Program-made: the position numbers and the translations under genes
Notes under the pieces: model-generated
The model's database searches: none
Seen by the model: the letters and a program-made list of their open reading frames with translations, nothing else
What the model was told of the DNA's origin: nothing
Source: JBCBSP01 sp039819095
Lineage (GTDB): Bacteria > Pseudomonadota > Alphaproteobacteria > Caulobacterales > Maricaulaceae
NCBI GenBank assembly: GCA_039819095.1
Contig: JBCBSP010000007.1
Coordinates: forward strand, 1-64,000
Length of the DNA stretch: 64,000 bases
Reading direction: 5' to 3'
Shown: in pieces, positions 46,095 through 54,238 of the stretch
Layout of the letters: every line of letters starts with the position of its first letter
Position numbering within the stretch: position 1 is the stretch's first letter

Positions 46095-47243
46095 ATGACC
46101 GCCGCCGTCATCCGTTCCACCGGCTTGTGGACGCCTGAACACTCCATATCCAACGCAGAGCTGGTGGAGGCGTTCAACGCCTATGTCGAACGCCATAACG
46201 CCGAGCACGCCGATGCGATCGAGCGCGGCGAGGTTGAAGCCCTCAACCCGTCTTCGGTGGAGTTCATCGAAAAGGCTTCGGGCATCAAGTCGCGCTTTGT
46301 GGTGGACAAGGACGGCATTCTGGATGAGGCGCGCATGACGCCCTTCATTCCCACGCGCCCCAATGAAGATATCTCCATTCTCGCCGAAATCGGGCTGAAA
46401 GCCTGCCTGGACGCGCTGGAGCGCGCCGGACGCACTGCGGCTGATGTGGACGGGGTGATTGTGGCGGCGTCCAACCTGCAGCGCGGCTACCCGGCCATGG
46501 CGATCGAGATCCAGGAGGCGCTCGGCATTGAGGAGGGCTTCGGCTTTGACATGAACGTGGCCTGCTCGTCGGCCACGTTCGGCATTCAGGCCGCCGCCGA
46601 CATGATCGCAGCCGGCCATGCCCGCGCGCTATTGGTGGTCAATCCGGAAATTTGTTCAGGCCATCTGAACTGGCGCGATCGCGACAGCCATTTCATCTTC
46701 GGCGATGTCGCCACCGCCATCCTGCTGGAGCGCGACGATCTGGGCGAAGGCGGCTGGTCGATCATCGGCACCAAGCTGCGGACAAAATTCTCCAACAATA
46801 TCCGGAATAATTTCGGCTTCCTGAACCGGACCGAGCGCCCGACAGGCGACAATGCGCCGATCCAGAACGGCATGGCGAAGGATGACAAGCTCTTCGTCCA
46901 GGAAGGCCGCAAAGTGTTCAAGGAAGTCGTGCCCATGGTGTCCAACATGATCCGCGTGCACATGGACGAGCTGGGCCTTGAAGCCGACGATATGAAACGG
47001 GTCTGGCTGCACCAGGCCAACATCAATATGAATCTGATGATCGCCAAGAAAGTGTTCGGTCGCGATGCCGGCGGGGAAGACGCCCCGACCATTCTGGACG
47101 AGTACGCCAACACCTCGTCAGCCGGTTCGATCATCGCCTTCCACAAGCATTCCGATGACCTGAAGGCCGGAGACAAGGGCGTGATCTGCTCGTTCGGCGC
47201 CGGCTATAGCGCCGGGACCGTGTTCGTGGAGAAGCTCGCTTGA
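46095..47243 (+). CDS. Beta-ketoacyl-ACP synthase III (long form)
   Basis: 382 residues, longer than usual FabH (about 320). The catalytic triad is visible: Cys in NVACSSATFG, His in VWLHQANIN and Asn in EYANTSSAGSI. It condenses a starter acyl-CoA with malonyl-ACP; the long form recalls Pseudomonas PA3286-type KAS III proteins. The stop overlaps the following gene's TTG start by three bases. Confidence 0.9.
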   Translation: MTAAVIRSTGLWTPEHSISNAELVEAFNAYVERHNAEHADAIERGEVEALNPSSVEFIEKASGIKSRFVVDKDGILDEARMTPFIPTRPNEDISILAEIGLKACLDALERAGRTAADVDGVIVAASNLQRGYPAMAIEIQEALGIEEGFGFDMNVACSSATFGIQAAADMIAAGHARALLVVNPEICSGHLNWRDRDSHFIFGDVATAILLERDDLGEGGWSIIGTKLRTKFSNNIRNNFGFLNRTERPTGDNAPIQNGMAKDDKLFVQEGRKVFKEVVPMVSNMIRVHMDELGLEADDMKRVWLHQANINMNLMIAKKVFGRDAGGEDAPTILDEYANTSSAGSIIAFHKHSDDLKAGDKGVICSFGAGYSAGTVFVEKLA

Positions 47244-48283
47244 ACCCAGCCGAGGAAGCCGGTTGGCTTGCCCGACTGCTGGCCAAGACGAATGAATACC
47301 TGTCCATACCCTGCGTGACCGGCGCTGAAGGCGTGCTGCTCGACCATGTCGCGGCGGACTTCCAGCGCCTGAACATGACGGTCGAGCGCACCGATGGACT
47401 GGTGATCGTGCGCCCGCGCGCGCCGCGCCCCGGCAAGCTGCATCTGTTTGTGCGCGCGGATCGGCGCGGCGGCGTTCTGGATGATGACGGTCAGGCGCAA
47501 CTGACCGGCGGGCCCAGCGCACAGGGCGCGCCGGACCGCCTCATCGGACAGGCGGTCTACGCGTTCAATCCGGCGACCGGCGCGCATCTGTCCTATGGCG
47601 GGATCACTACGATCACAGCCGATGATGAAGGCTCGCCCGCGCGCCTGGAAATTTCCGATCTTGCCGGCGCGCCCGCAAAATCACCGCTCGCTTTCGATGG
47701 ACGCCTCGATCTGACGACACCGGGTTATGTGTACGGTCCCCTGGCTGACACCCTCAATCTCGCGATGGTGAGAATCGCCGCCGAAATGGGCGCGGACGCC
47801 AGCTTCATCTTCGCCGGACGGGGCGCGCACGACCGCGTCGCCGACCGGATGCTGGACTGGGCAGAGGCGGGCGGACTTGATCCGACGCGCCAGCTGATCG
47901 GGTTGTGCTGCGGCGCGTTTGAGGAAAGCGCCGCCGCGCAGGCTGGCGCCGTGGTTCTGCGACGACGGGATTCCGTCGCGAGCTTTGACGCGCGCGCCGT
48001 TGCGCGGCTGGAGCGCGCAGCAGAAGCCGCCAGAGCGCCCATCTTGTTCAAGGACGCCTTCATTGAGGCTGAGAACACTGCGCGCAAACGGCGAAACCGC
48101 CCCGTCATTGCTTTGGGCGATACTGAGATCGGCCGCATCACGGCGCGCTCACGCGGCGCATATACCGGCGCCAGCCTGCAATTGCCGGTCTTCGCTCACG
48201 CCAAGGGTCTCGGCACGACGCCGGGGGCTCTGCGCGCATCCCTGCGCACCGTGATCGAAGCCTGCCGGATGGAAGAGGCTTAG
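47240..48283 (+). CDS. Degenerate M42/M20-like peptidase homologue
   Basis: 347 residues. The layout recalls M42 aminopeptidases: an N-terminal EYLSIPCVTGAEGVLLDHVAADF helix and a dimer-like central part. However, the metal ligands look lost; the usual HxDE segment is FVRADRRGG. GRGAHDRVAD and TARSRGAYTGASLQLP come later. It overlaps the KAS III stop (TTGA at 47240-47243), so the two are translationally coupled, and it converges with the ammonium transporter with overlapping stops. A binding or pseudo-enzyme role is possible. Confidence 0.62.
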   Translation: MNPAEEAGWLARLLAKTNEYLSIPCVTGAEGVLLDHVAADFQRLNMTVERTDGLVIVRPRAPRPGKLHLFVRADRRGGVLDDDGQAQLTGGPSAQGAPDRLIGQAVYAFNPATGAHLSYGGITTITADDEGSPARLEISDLAGAPAKSPLAFDGRLDLTTPGYVYGPLADTLNLAMVRIAAEMGADASFIFAGRGAHDRVADRMLDWAEAGGLDPTRQLIGLCCGAFEESAAAQAGAVVLRRRDSVASFDARAVARLERAAEAARAPILFKDAFIEAENTARKRRNRPVIALGDTEIGRITARSRGAYTGASLQLPVFAHAKGLGTTPGALRASLRTVIEACRMEEA

Positions 48284-49491
48284 GCCTTCTCCCCATGCAG
48301 GGCGAGATCGGCGCCCTCCACCTCGTCTTGCGCATCGATGCGCAGGCTCATCACCCGCTCCATCAGCCACAGGATAAGGAAGGTGACGACCGCGCAATAG
48401 ACCGCCACGGCCAGCGCGCCCCAGGTCTGGGTGAAGACCAGCATCAAATCGCCCTCGATCGCGCCGCCGGTCCCGCCCACAGCCGAGGCCGCGAACACGC
48501 CGGTCAGTATGGCGCCAGCGAGCCCTCCCACCCCGTGAAGACCGAAAGCATCCAGGCTGTCATCGTATTTCAGCCAGGCTTTGAGCGACATCACCGCCCA
48601 ATAGGTCGAAGCAGCGGTCAGCACCCCGATGATGAAGGCGGCATAGGGCTCCACAAAACCCGCCGCCGGCGTAATGCCCACCAGGCCGGCGACCGCACCG
48701 GATGCGGCGCCCAGCACGCTGGGCTTGCCGCGCAGCGCCCATTCCAGCCCCGCCCAGGCGATGGCTGCGGAAGCCGCTGCGATCTGGGTGACAAGAGCGG
48801 CGTGCGCCGCCGCCGCGTTCGCGCCCAGCGCGGAACCTCCGTTAAACCCGAACCAGCCGACCCAAAGCAGGCCGGCGCCAATCACGGTGAGAACCAGATT
48901 GTGAGGCGGCGCGCCCTCCTTCGGCCAACCGGTGCGAGGGCCGAGCTTTAACGCCAGCACCAGCCCGGCGACGCCGGCATTGATGTGCACCACCGCCCCT
49001 CCGGCGAAGTCGAGCACGCCCGCCTCGGCGAGAAACCCGCCGCCCCAGACCCAATGGGCGACGGGCGCGTAGACGATGAGAAGCCAGACCGGCGCAAAGA
49101 CCCCCCAGGCCTTGAAGCTGAGACGCTCGGCAGCAGCGCCGGCGATAATGGCCACCGTGATGATCGCGAAGGTCATCTGAAACAGGATGAAGACGCTCTC
49201 AGGCAGGTCGCCGAACGCGGAGTCCACTTCAAGCCCGCTGAGGAAAAGCCGCTCAAACCCGCCGAAGAATGCACCCTGTCCGCCAAACGCGAAAGAATAA
49301 CCCGCCGCCACCCAGACCAGCGTCACCAAAGCCGCTGCAGCCAGGCTCTGCATCAGCGTGGAAAGAACCGCCGTTCGCTTCACCATGCCGCCATAGAAGA
49401 GCGCCAGGCCCGGCACGGTCATCATCAGCACAAGCGCGCAGGCGGTCAGAACCCAGGCGATATCTCCGGCGGCGAAAGCGGTGGCGTCCAT
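48280..49491 (-). CDS. amtB: Ammonium transporter (Amt/Rh family)
   Basis: 403 residues with 11 membrane helices. The conserved twin His are in GGAVVHINAG and DAFGLHGVGG; PGLALFYGGMV and WGGGFLAE belong to the pore. It conducts ammonium/ammonia. No glnK gene is next to it, although many amtB genes have one. ATG at 49491 is followed by typical DATAFAAGDIAWVL. Confidence 0.95.
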   Translation of the reverse strand: MDATAFAAGDIAWVLTACALVLMMTVPGLALFYGGMVKRTAVLSTLMQSLAAAALVTLVWVAAGYSFAFGGQGAFFGGFERLFLSGLEVDSAFGDLPESVFILFQMTFAIITVAIIAGAAAERLSFKAWGVFAPVWLLIVYAPVAHWVWGGGFLAEAGVLDFAGGAVVHINAGVAGLVLALKLGPRTGWPKEGAPPHNLVLTVIGAGLLWVGWFGFNGGSALGANAAAAHAALVTQIAAASAAIAWAGLEWALRGKPSVLGAASGAVAGLVGITPAAGFVEPYAAFIIGVLTAASTYWAVMSLKAWLKYDDSLDAFGLHGVGGLAGAILTGVFAASAVGGTGGAIEGDLMLVFTQTWGALAVAVYCAVVTFLILWLMERVMSLRIDAQDEVEGADLALHGEKA

Positions 49492-49715
49492 GCGTGCAGC
49501 TCCCCAAGCAATGTCTTGAGGAACCAGCCTGCCCTGCCCGCCGCGCGAGTCAGCGTCCGAGGTTTATTTTGCAGCGCACAAAAAGCGTGGCGCCGCACAA
49601 TTAGGCACCGATGCCCAGCTATCGAGCGGCGCTGCATCACCTGGAAACCCGCTCATTGCCGGGAAAGTCACGGTCTCTGCGTGCAGCCGCCCCCGGCGAA
49701 TGTCACAGACCGGCG

Positions 49716-50096
49716 CTAGACATGCACCGGCTGGGCTTCGGTGATCTTGTAGACGAGATCATCCCCGTCGGCCTCGTGAATGGTCACGTAGTCGCCGACC
49801 CGCAGCATGTGATCGCCCAGCTTGTAGACCGGCTCATCCGGGCCTTCATCTTCTTCATCGTAGTGGAAATGCCAGTGCGAGCCGCGATGGGAGAGCCAGC
49901 CGTCGGCGCGCTCGTCCTCGTCCGGGGAAAACCGGATGACGGTGCAGGCTTTCTTGTGCGCGCGCCACAGATCCGCGTCGAGCTTGCCATCCTTGTCCAG
50001 CGGCGCAGTCAGCACATAGCCATGATTGTCATCGCCTTCAGGAAAGCCGGCGTCAGGATTGCGACCAAGGCGCAGGACGAGTCGGGTCAGCGACAT
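49716..50096 (-). CDS. Conserved small protein, unknown function
   Basis: 126 residues from the ATG with GGAGA upstream. Acidic, His-rich segment WLSHRGSHWHFHYDEEDEGPDE and GDHMLRVGDYVTIHEADGD suggest a compact beta domain. It lies 35 bases after the universal stress protein gene and is probably co-transcribed. No known family. Confidence 0.72.
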   Translation of the reverse strand: MSLTRLVLRLGRNPDAGFPEGDDNHGYVLTAPLDKDGKLDADLWRAHKKACTVIRFSPDEDERADGWLSHRGSHWHFHYDEEDEGPDEPVYKLGDHMLRVGDYVTIHEADGDDLVYKITEAQPVHV

Positions 50097-50131
50097 GAGA
50101 ATTCTCCATGTGTGTGTGTTTGCAGGCGCCC

Positions 50132-50971
50132 CTAGTGGGCGATCAAAAGCGAAGGACCGTCGGTGGCTGAGAGCAATGATCGGGTCACGCCGCCGAAAAT
50201 GAACTGTGCGATCCGCGAATGTCCGTAAGCGCCGGCCACCAGCAGGTCGCAATCATCTGACGCGGCGATGATCGCTTCGCCAAGCCGCCCCTTGTCCTCA
50301 AGCGGATGGGCGGTGGAGCTGACCCCGCGCGCATTGAGCCAGTTGGCCAGCCGGTTCGGGGCGGCGGCGGCGCGGTCCTGATAGTCCAGATTGCGCGGGC
50401 TGTGCAGGATTTTCACGGACACATCGCTGGTGAAGAAGGGCTCAGCGGCGAAGGCTGCGCGCGCGGCTTCCTTGGAACCGTCCCAGGCGACCGCAATCGA
50501 TTTGGGCGCGATCGCGCCGCGCCGCGGCACATAGATGGGACAGCTTTCATCGACGAGGCAGGACGCGGTGAAGTCCGCCAGCGGGCCGCGTCCTGCCGCG
50601 CCCTGGGGGCAGGCCACCAGAAGACGTACGAGCCGCGCCTGTTCCGCCGCCTCGGACGGGGCGTCGGTGATGCGCTTGAAAGAGGCGCCGGCGGCGTCCG
50701 CCGGACCGGCCTCCAACGCCGCTTTGAAAGCGCGTTCAGCCTCGGCTCCGGCGCGTTCGGCCTCCTCACGCACCGCGTCGATGGCGGTGGAGACCACAGA
50801 GGCGCCCGCCGCGCCCGGGCCTGTCCACATCATGTAATTGGCCGGGTCCGGCTCTACGAAAAGCCCGCGCACATCGGCAGAGAAAACCGGCGCCAGCGCA
50901 CAGGCGGCGGTGAGCGGTCCTTCATCGGACGGAGCACCCTGTAGGGCGACGATAATGCGTTCGCGAGCCAT
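50132..50971 (-). CDS. Universal stress protein (tandem UspA domains)
   Basis: 279 residues from the ATG with AGGAGG upstream. Two UspA halves are seen: residues about 1-140 with RIIVALQGAPSDEGPLTAA and about 150-279 with IAVAWDGSKEAARAA and LLVAGAYGHSRIAQFIFGGVTRSLL, the ATP-binding G2xGx9G(S/T) type motif. Acts in stress survival by nucleotide binding. Divergent from the HD gene. Confidence 0.9.
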   Translation of the reverse strand: MARERIIVALQGAPSDEGPLTAACALAPVFSADVRGLFVEPDPANYMMWTGPGAAGASVVSTAIDAVREEAERAGAEAERAFKAALEAGPADAAGASFKRITDAPSEAAEQARLVRLLVACPQGAAGRGPLADFTASCLVDESCPIYVPRRGAIAPKSIAVAWDGSKEAARAAFAAEPFFTSDVSVKILHSPRNLDYQDRAAAAPNRLANWLNARGVSSTAHPLEDKGRLGEAIIAASDDCDLLVAGAYGHSRIAQFIFGGVTRSLLSATDGPSLLIAH

Positions 50972-51098
50972 GACAGCCTCCTGCGCCATTGGCGCCTCAC
51001 CAGCCCATTGGGGCTGGCCAGCGGCGCCGCTTTCGTTGAATTTACGATCTTTCCGCTTCGGGCGGGAGGTGAGTAGCCGCATAAGGAGCCGGGACATA

Positions 51099-51737
51099 AT
51101 GGCGCGGGCGATGACGGAGGGCGGCAAACCACGCGCCTGGCAGCGCATGCTGTCAGGCCGACGCCTGGACCTGCTCGATCCCTCCCCTTTCGACGTGGAA
51201 ATCGACGATATCGCCCACGGGCTGGCGCGCGTGGCGCGCTGGAACGGCCAGACCCATGGCGATCACGCCTTCTCGGTGGCCGAACACTCAATGGTCGTGG
51301 AGCGCCTGTGCGCGCGCCTTGAACCGGACTGGCCGGCAAAGTGGCGCCTCGCCGCCCTCATCCACGATGCACCGGAATATGTGGTGGGCGACATGATCTC
51401 ACCGTTCAAGGCCCAGCTGGGGCCGGAGTACAAGCAGGTGGAAGCCCGCCTGGAAGCGGCGATCCATCTGCGCTTCGGCCTGCCGGTCGCCCTGCCTGAA
51501 ACGGTGCGCAAGACGATCAAGCGCGCCGACCGCGTCTGCGCCTATTTCGAGGCGGTTCAGATCGCCGGCTTCTCCGTGGAGGAGGCCCGAAAGCTCTTTG
51601 GCCGGCCACCCGCAGGCGTCCAGCTTCAGATCAGCCCTGAGCCCGCCCACCAGGCCCAGGCGCTTTTCCTGGAACGGTTTAACGCCATCCATCGACTGAT
51701 GGATCCGCCGCGACACGTTGCGGACCGCGCGTCATGA
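51099..51737 (+). CDS. HD-domain phosphohydrolase (YfbR-like)
   Basis: 212 residues from the ATG with AAGGAG upstream. The HD metal-binding motif is split: HSMVVERL, then AALIHDAPEYVVGDM and later KRADRVCAYFE. YfbR-type enzymes are 5'-nucleotidases on deoxynucleotides. It overlaps nrtR by four bases (ATGA), which places a nucleotide phosphohydrolase beside NAD genes. Confidence 0.87.
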   Translation: MARAMTEGGKPRAWQRMLSGRRLDLLDPSPFDVEIDDIAHGLARVARWNGQTHGDHAFSVAEHSMVVERLCARLEPDWPAKWRLAALIHDAPEYVVGDMISPFKAQLGPEYKQVEARLEAAIHLRFGLPVALPETVRKTIKRADRVCAYFEAVQIAGFSVEEARKLFGRPPAGVQLQISPEPAHQAQALFLERFNAIHRLMDPPRHVADRAS

Positions 51738-52717
51738 CAACCGATCAGCCCGCCGCGCCGATCGCCGCCGGCCCGCTGGTCGTCGGGCTGAATGCGGTGA
51801 TCTTTGCGGTGGAGAATGGCGAACCCAAAGTGCTCGTTACTGAAGGCGCGGACGGCCAGACCGCCCTGCCCTTTGGTCCGTTCGATCCGGCGGCGCACAG
51901 GACTTTCGAGATCGGGCTTCGTGAATGGGTGCGCACTCAGACCGGGTTTGAGCTGGGCTATGTGGAGCAGCTCTACACGTTTGGCGACAAGGGGCGCGAA
52001 GCGCCGCTGGCTGCGCTGACCGGGTCGGCGGGCGCACGAGTAATTTCGGTAGGCTATCTTGGCCTGGCGCCGGAGGCGCGCGCCCTGCCCGGCGCGGGCC
52101 GATGGGAGCCTTGGAGTCGTTTCTTCCCCTGGGAGGACCATCGCGAGGGCCGCCCGGACATGATCAGCGTCATCATCGAGCCGCGCCTGCGGTCCTGGGC
52201 CGATGAGGCCGCTGCGCCCGGTCGGCGCGCCGCACGCGTTGAACGCGCGCGCACCACGTTCGGCCTGGATGGCGCGCCCTGGAACGAAGAACGCGCGCTG
52301 GACCGATATGAACTCCTGTATGAGGCCGGCCTCGTCGCGGAAGCCTGGCGCGATCAGACTCTGCAGCCGGACGGCTCGCAGCTGGGCGCGTCCATGGCGT
52401 CCGATCATCGCAGAATCCTCGCCACTGCGATCTCCCGGCTGCGCGGCAAGATCAAGTATCGCCCGGTGGCGTTCGAATTGATGCCGACCGAGTTCACCCT
52501 GTCCCAGCTGCAGAAAGTGGTTGAGGGCCTGGCCGGCTTCGCCCTGCACAAACAGAATTTTCGCCGCGCGCTGGATCGCGCCGGGTTTGTCGAAGGCACG
52601 GGACGGCTGGAACCGAAAACCGGCGGTCGCCCGGCTGAGCTGCATCGCTTCCGCCGCGAAAGCGCCCCGCGAGGCGCCGCGCTGGGCCTGGCCATCCCTC
52701 GGCTGAAGGACCATTAA
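51734..52717 (+). CDS. nrtR: NrtR-type Nudix-related regulator of NAD biosynthesis
   Basis: 327 residues. The N-terminal two thirds is a Nudix-related domain with a degenerate Nudix box; the C-terminal third (about 235-327, KIKYRPVAFELMPTEFTLSQLQKVVEG to GFVEGTGRLEPKTGGRPAELHRF) is the winged-helix DNA-binding domain of NrtR. NrtR proteins bind ADP-ribose and repress NAD genes. Its place directly upstream of nadA-nadB-nadC, plus a palindrome at 52792-52812, supports the assignment. Confidence 0.92.
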   Translation: MTTDQPAAPIAAGPLVVGLNAVIFAVENGEPKVLVTEGADGQTALPFGPFDPAAHRTFEIGLREWVRTQTGFELGYVEQLYTFGDKGREAPLAALTGSAGARVISVGYLGLAPEARALPGAGRWEPWSRFFPWEDHREGRPDMISVIIEPRLRSWADEAAAPGRRAARVERARTTFGLDGAPWNEERALDRYELLYEAGLVAEAWRDQTLQPDGSQLGASMASDHRRILATAISRLRGKIKYRPVAFELMPTEFTLSQLQKVVEGLAGFALHKQNFRRALDRAGFVEGTGRLEPKTGGRPAELHRFRRESAPRGAALGLAIPRLKDH

Positions 52718-52752
52718 GCGCTCCGGAAACGGAAGAAACGAATCAGCGCCAC

Positions 52753-52781
52753 TTGCATCGCGTCTTGCAATCGGCGATAAG
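52753..52781 (+). promoter_or_regulatory. Candidate nadA promoter
   Basis: TTGCAT (52753-52758) and GATAAG (52776-52781) are 17 bases apart on the + strand. Transcription would start near 52788, at the edge of the palindrome at 52792. Confidence 0.45.
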
Positions 52782-52791
52782 CACCCCCACC

Positions 52792-52812
52792 TTAGGCTCA
52801 CAACGAGCATAA
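52792..52812. promoter_or_regulatory. Candidate NrtR operator
   Basis: TTAGGCTC (52792-52799), five bases, GAGCATAA (52805-52812): the arms are inverted repeats with 7 of 8 matching. It lies between nrtR and nadA at the predicted transcription start, where NrtR sites are normally found. Confidence 0.6.
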
Positions 52813-52930
52813 CCATCGCAGTGACAGGCGGCGCACAGCGCGCCGTTTCTTTCGACCCTAGAAATGCTCAATTCGAGCAAAACTGGCGCTTCGACCGGAC
52901 CGGAACGACAGCGCATACGGGAGGACCGCC

Positions 52931-54106
52931 ATGGACGGCATGGACTGGATCAAGCAACGCAATCGCGCAGCCAATGACGCGCAGGCGCTTTCGCCGGCCA
53001 ATGACGGCGCGCATGACACGGCGTGGCCCGCCGTTGAGGATCTTGTCTATGACCACGGCGTCAAAGCCCGCGTCGATCATCTCTATGACGCGGTGAAGAG
53101 CGTGGTCACGCCGATGGAATGGCCGGCGCACGCGCCCGTCATCGACGCCATTCTGCAACTGAAGGAAGAACGCAACGCTGTCATCCTGGCGCACAACTAC
53201 ATGACGCCGGAAATCTTCAACTGCGTGGGCGACATCACCGGCGACTCGCTGAAGCTCGCTCAGGTCGCCGCTGAGGCCGAAGCTGATGTGATCGTCCAGG
53301 CCGGCGTTCATTTCATGGCCGAAACCGCGAAAATCCTGTCACCGGGCAAGACTGTGCTGATCCCGGATCTGCGCGCAGGCTGCTCGCTCGCCGCCTCCAT
53401 CACGGGCCGCGATGTGCGCCGCATCCGCGAAGCCTATCCGCACCTGCCCATCGTCACCTATGTGAACACGACCGCCGAGGTGAAGGCGGAATGCGATATC
53501 TGCTGCACCTCATCCAACGCGGTTCAGGTGTGCGAGGCGATCGCCCAGGACTGGGGCGTGGACACCGTCATCCTCATTCCCGATGAGTATCTCGCCAAGA
53601 ATGTCGCCGCGCAGACCGAGCTGAAAATCCTGACCTGGAAAGGCTCGTGCGAAGTGCATGAGCAATTCACGCCGGAAGACATTGACGCGCTGCGCGAGGC
53701 GCACCCTGACGCGGTGATCCTGACCCACCCCGAATGCCCGCCTGAGGTCATGAACAAGGCCGACTTCGCCGGCTCCACCGGCGCGATGTCGAGCTATGTT
53801 GAGAAAAACCAGCCAGCCAAGGCCATCCTCATCACCGAATGCTCGATGAGCGATAACGTCTCGGTGGCCAATCCGGGCGTCCAGTTCGTCAAGCCATGCA
53901 ATCTGTGCCCGCACATGAAGCGCATCACGCTGGCCGGCATTTATGAGGCCCTTCGCGACATGAAGCATCAGGTCGAAGTCGACCCCGATGTCGCCGAGCG
54001 CGCCCGCGCCAGCGTTCAGGCCATGCTGGACCTGCCGAAACTGGAAACCCCGCCGCATTTCGACACCGACCGCGAAGCGATCGCGGTGCCGTATGTGAGC
54101 GTTTGA
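52931..54106 (+). CDS. nadA: Quinolinate synthase A
   Basis: 391 residues. The three cluster Cys are in RAGCSLAAS, ICCTSSNAVQVC and PCNLCPHM; AHNYMTPEIFN and VNTTAEVKAE are typical. NadA, an [4Fe-4S] enzyme, condenses iminoaspartate with DHAP to quinolinate. ATG with GGGAGGACCGCC upstream. First gene of nadABC under the candidate NrtR operator. Confidence 0.97.
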   Translation: MDGMDWIKQRNRAANDAQALSPANDGAHDTAWPAVEDLVYDHGVKARVDHLYDAVKSVVTPMEWPAHAPVIDAILQLKEERNAVILAHNYMTPEIFNCVGDITGDSLKLAQVAAEAEADVIVQAGVHFMAETAKILSPGKTVLIPDLRAGCSLAASITGRDVRRIREAYPHLPIVTYVNTTAEVKAECDICCTSSNAVQVCEAIAQDWGVDTVILIPDEYLAKNVAAQTELKILTWKGSCEVHEQFTPEDIDALREAHPDAVILTHPECPPEVMNKADFAGSTGAMSSYVEKNQPAKAILITECSMSDNVSVANPGVQFVKPCNLCPHMKRITLAGIYEALRDMKHQVEVDPDVAERARASVQAMLDLPKLETPPHFDTDREAIAVPYVSV

Positions 54107-54108
54107 TC

Positions 54109-54145
54109 TCCTCCCCACCACGGCCCTCCCTTCAAGGGAGGAAGA
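54109..54145. repeat. Short GC-rich hairpin repeat between nadA and nadB
   Basis: CCTCCCTTCAAGGGAGG-type hairpin (about 54125-54141) just after the nadA stop. A second hairpin, with CTCCCCCGTCGGGGGAG at about 54213-54229, lies 90 bases on and supplies the purine-rich site ahead of nadB. Confidence 0.5.
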
Positions 54146-54238
54146 GACCCATGGCGTCGCACGATACGCTGCTGAGCTGAAGCTGACTTGAACACAACGG
54201 TCCGCATAAACCCCCTCCCCCGTCGGGGGAGAGTTGGG

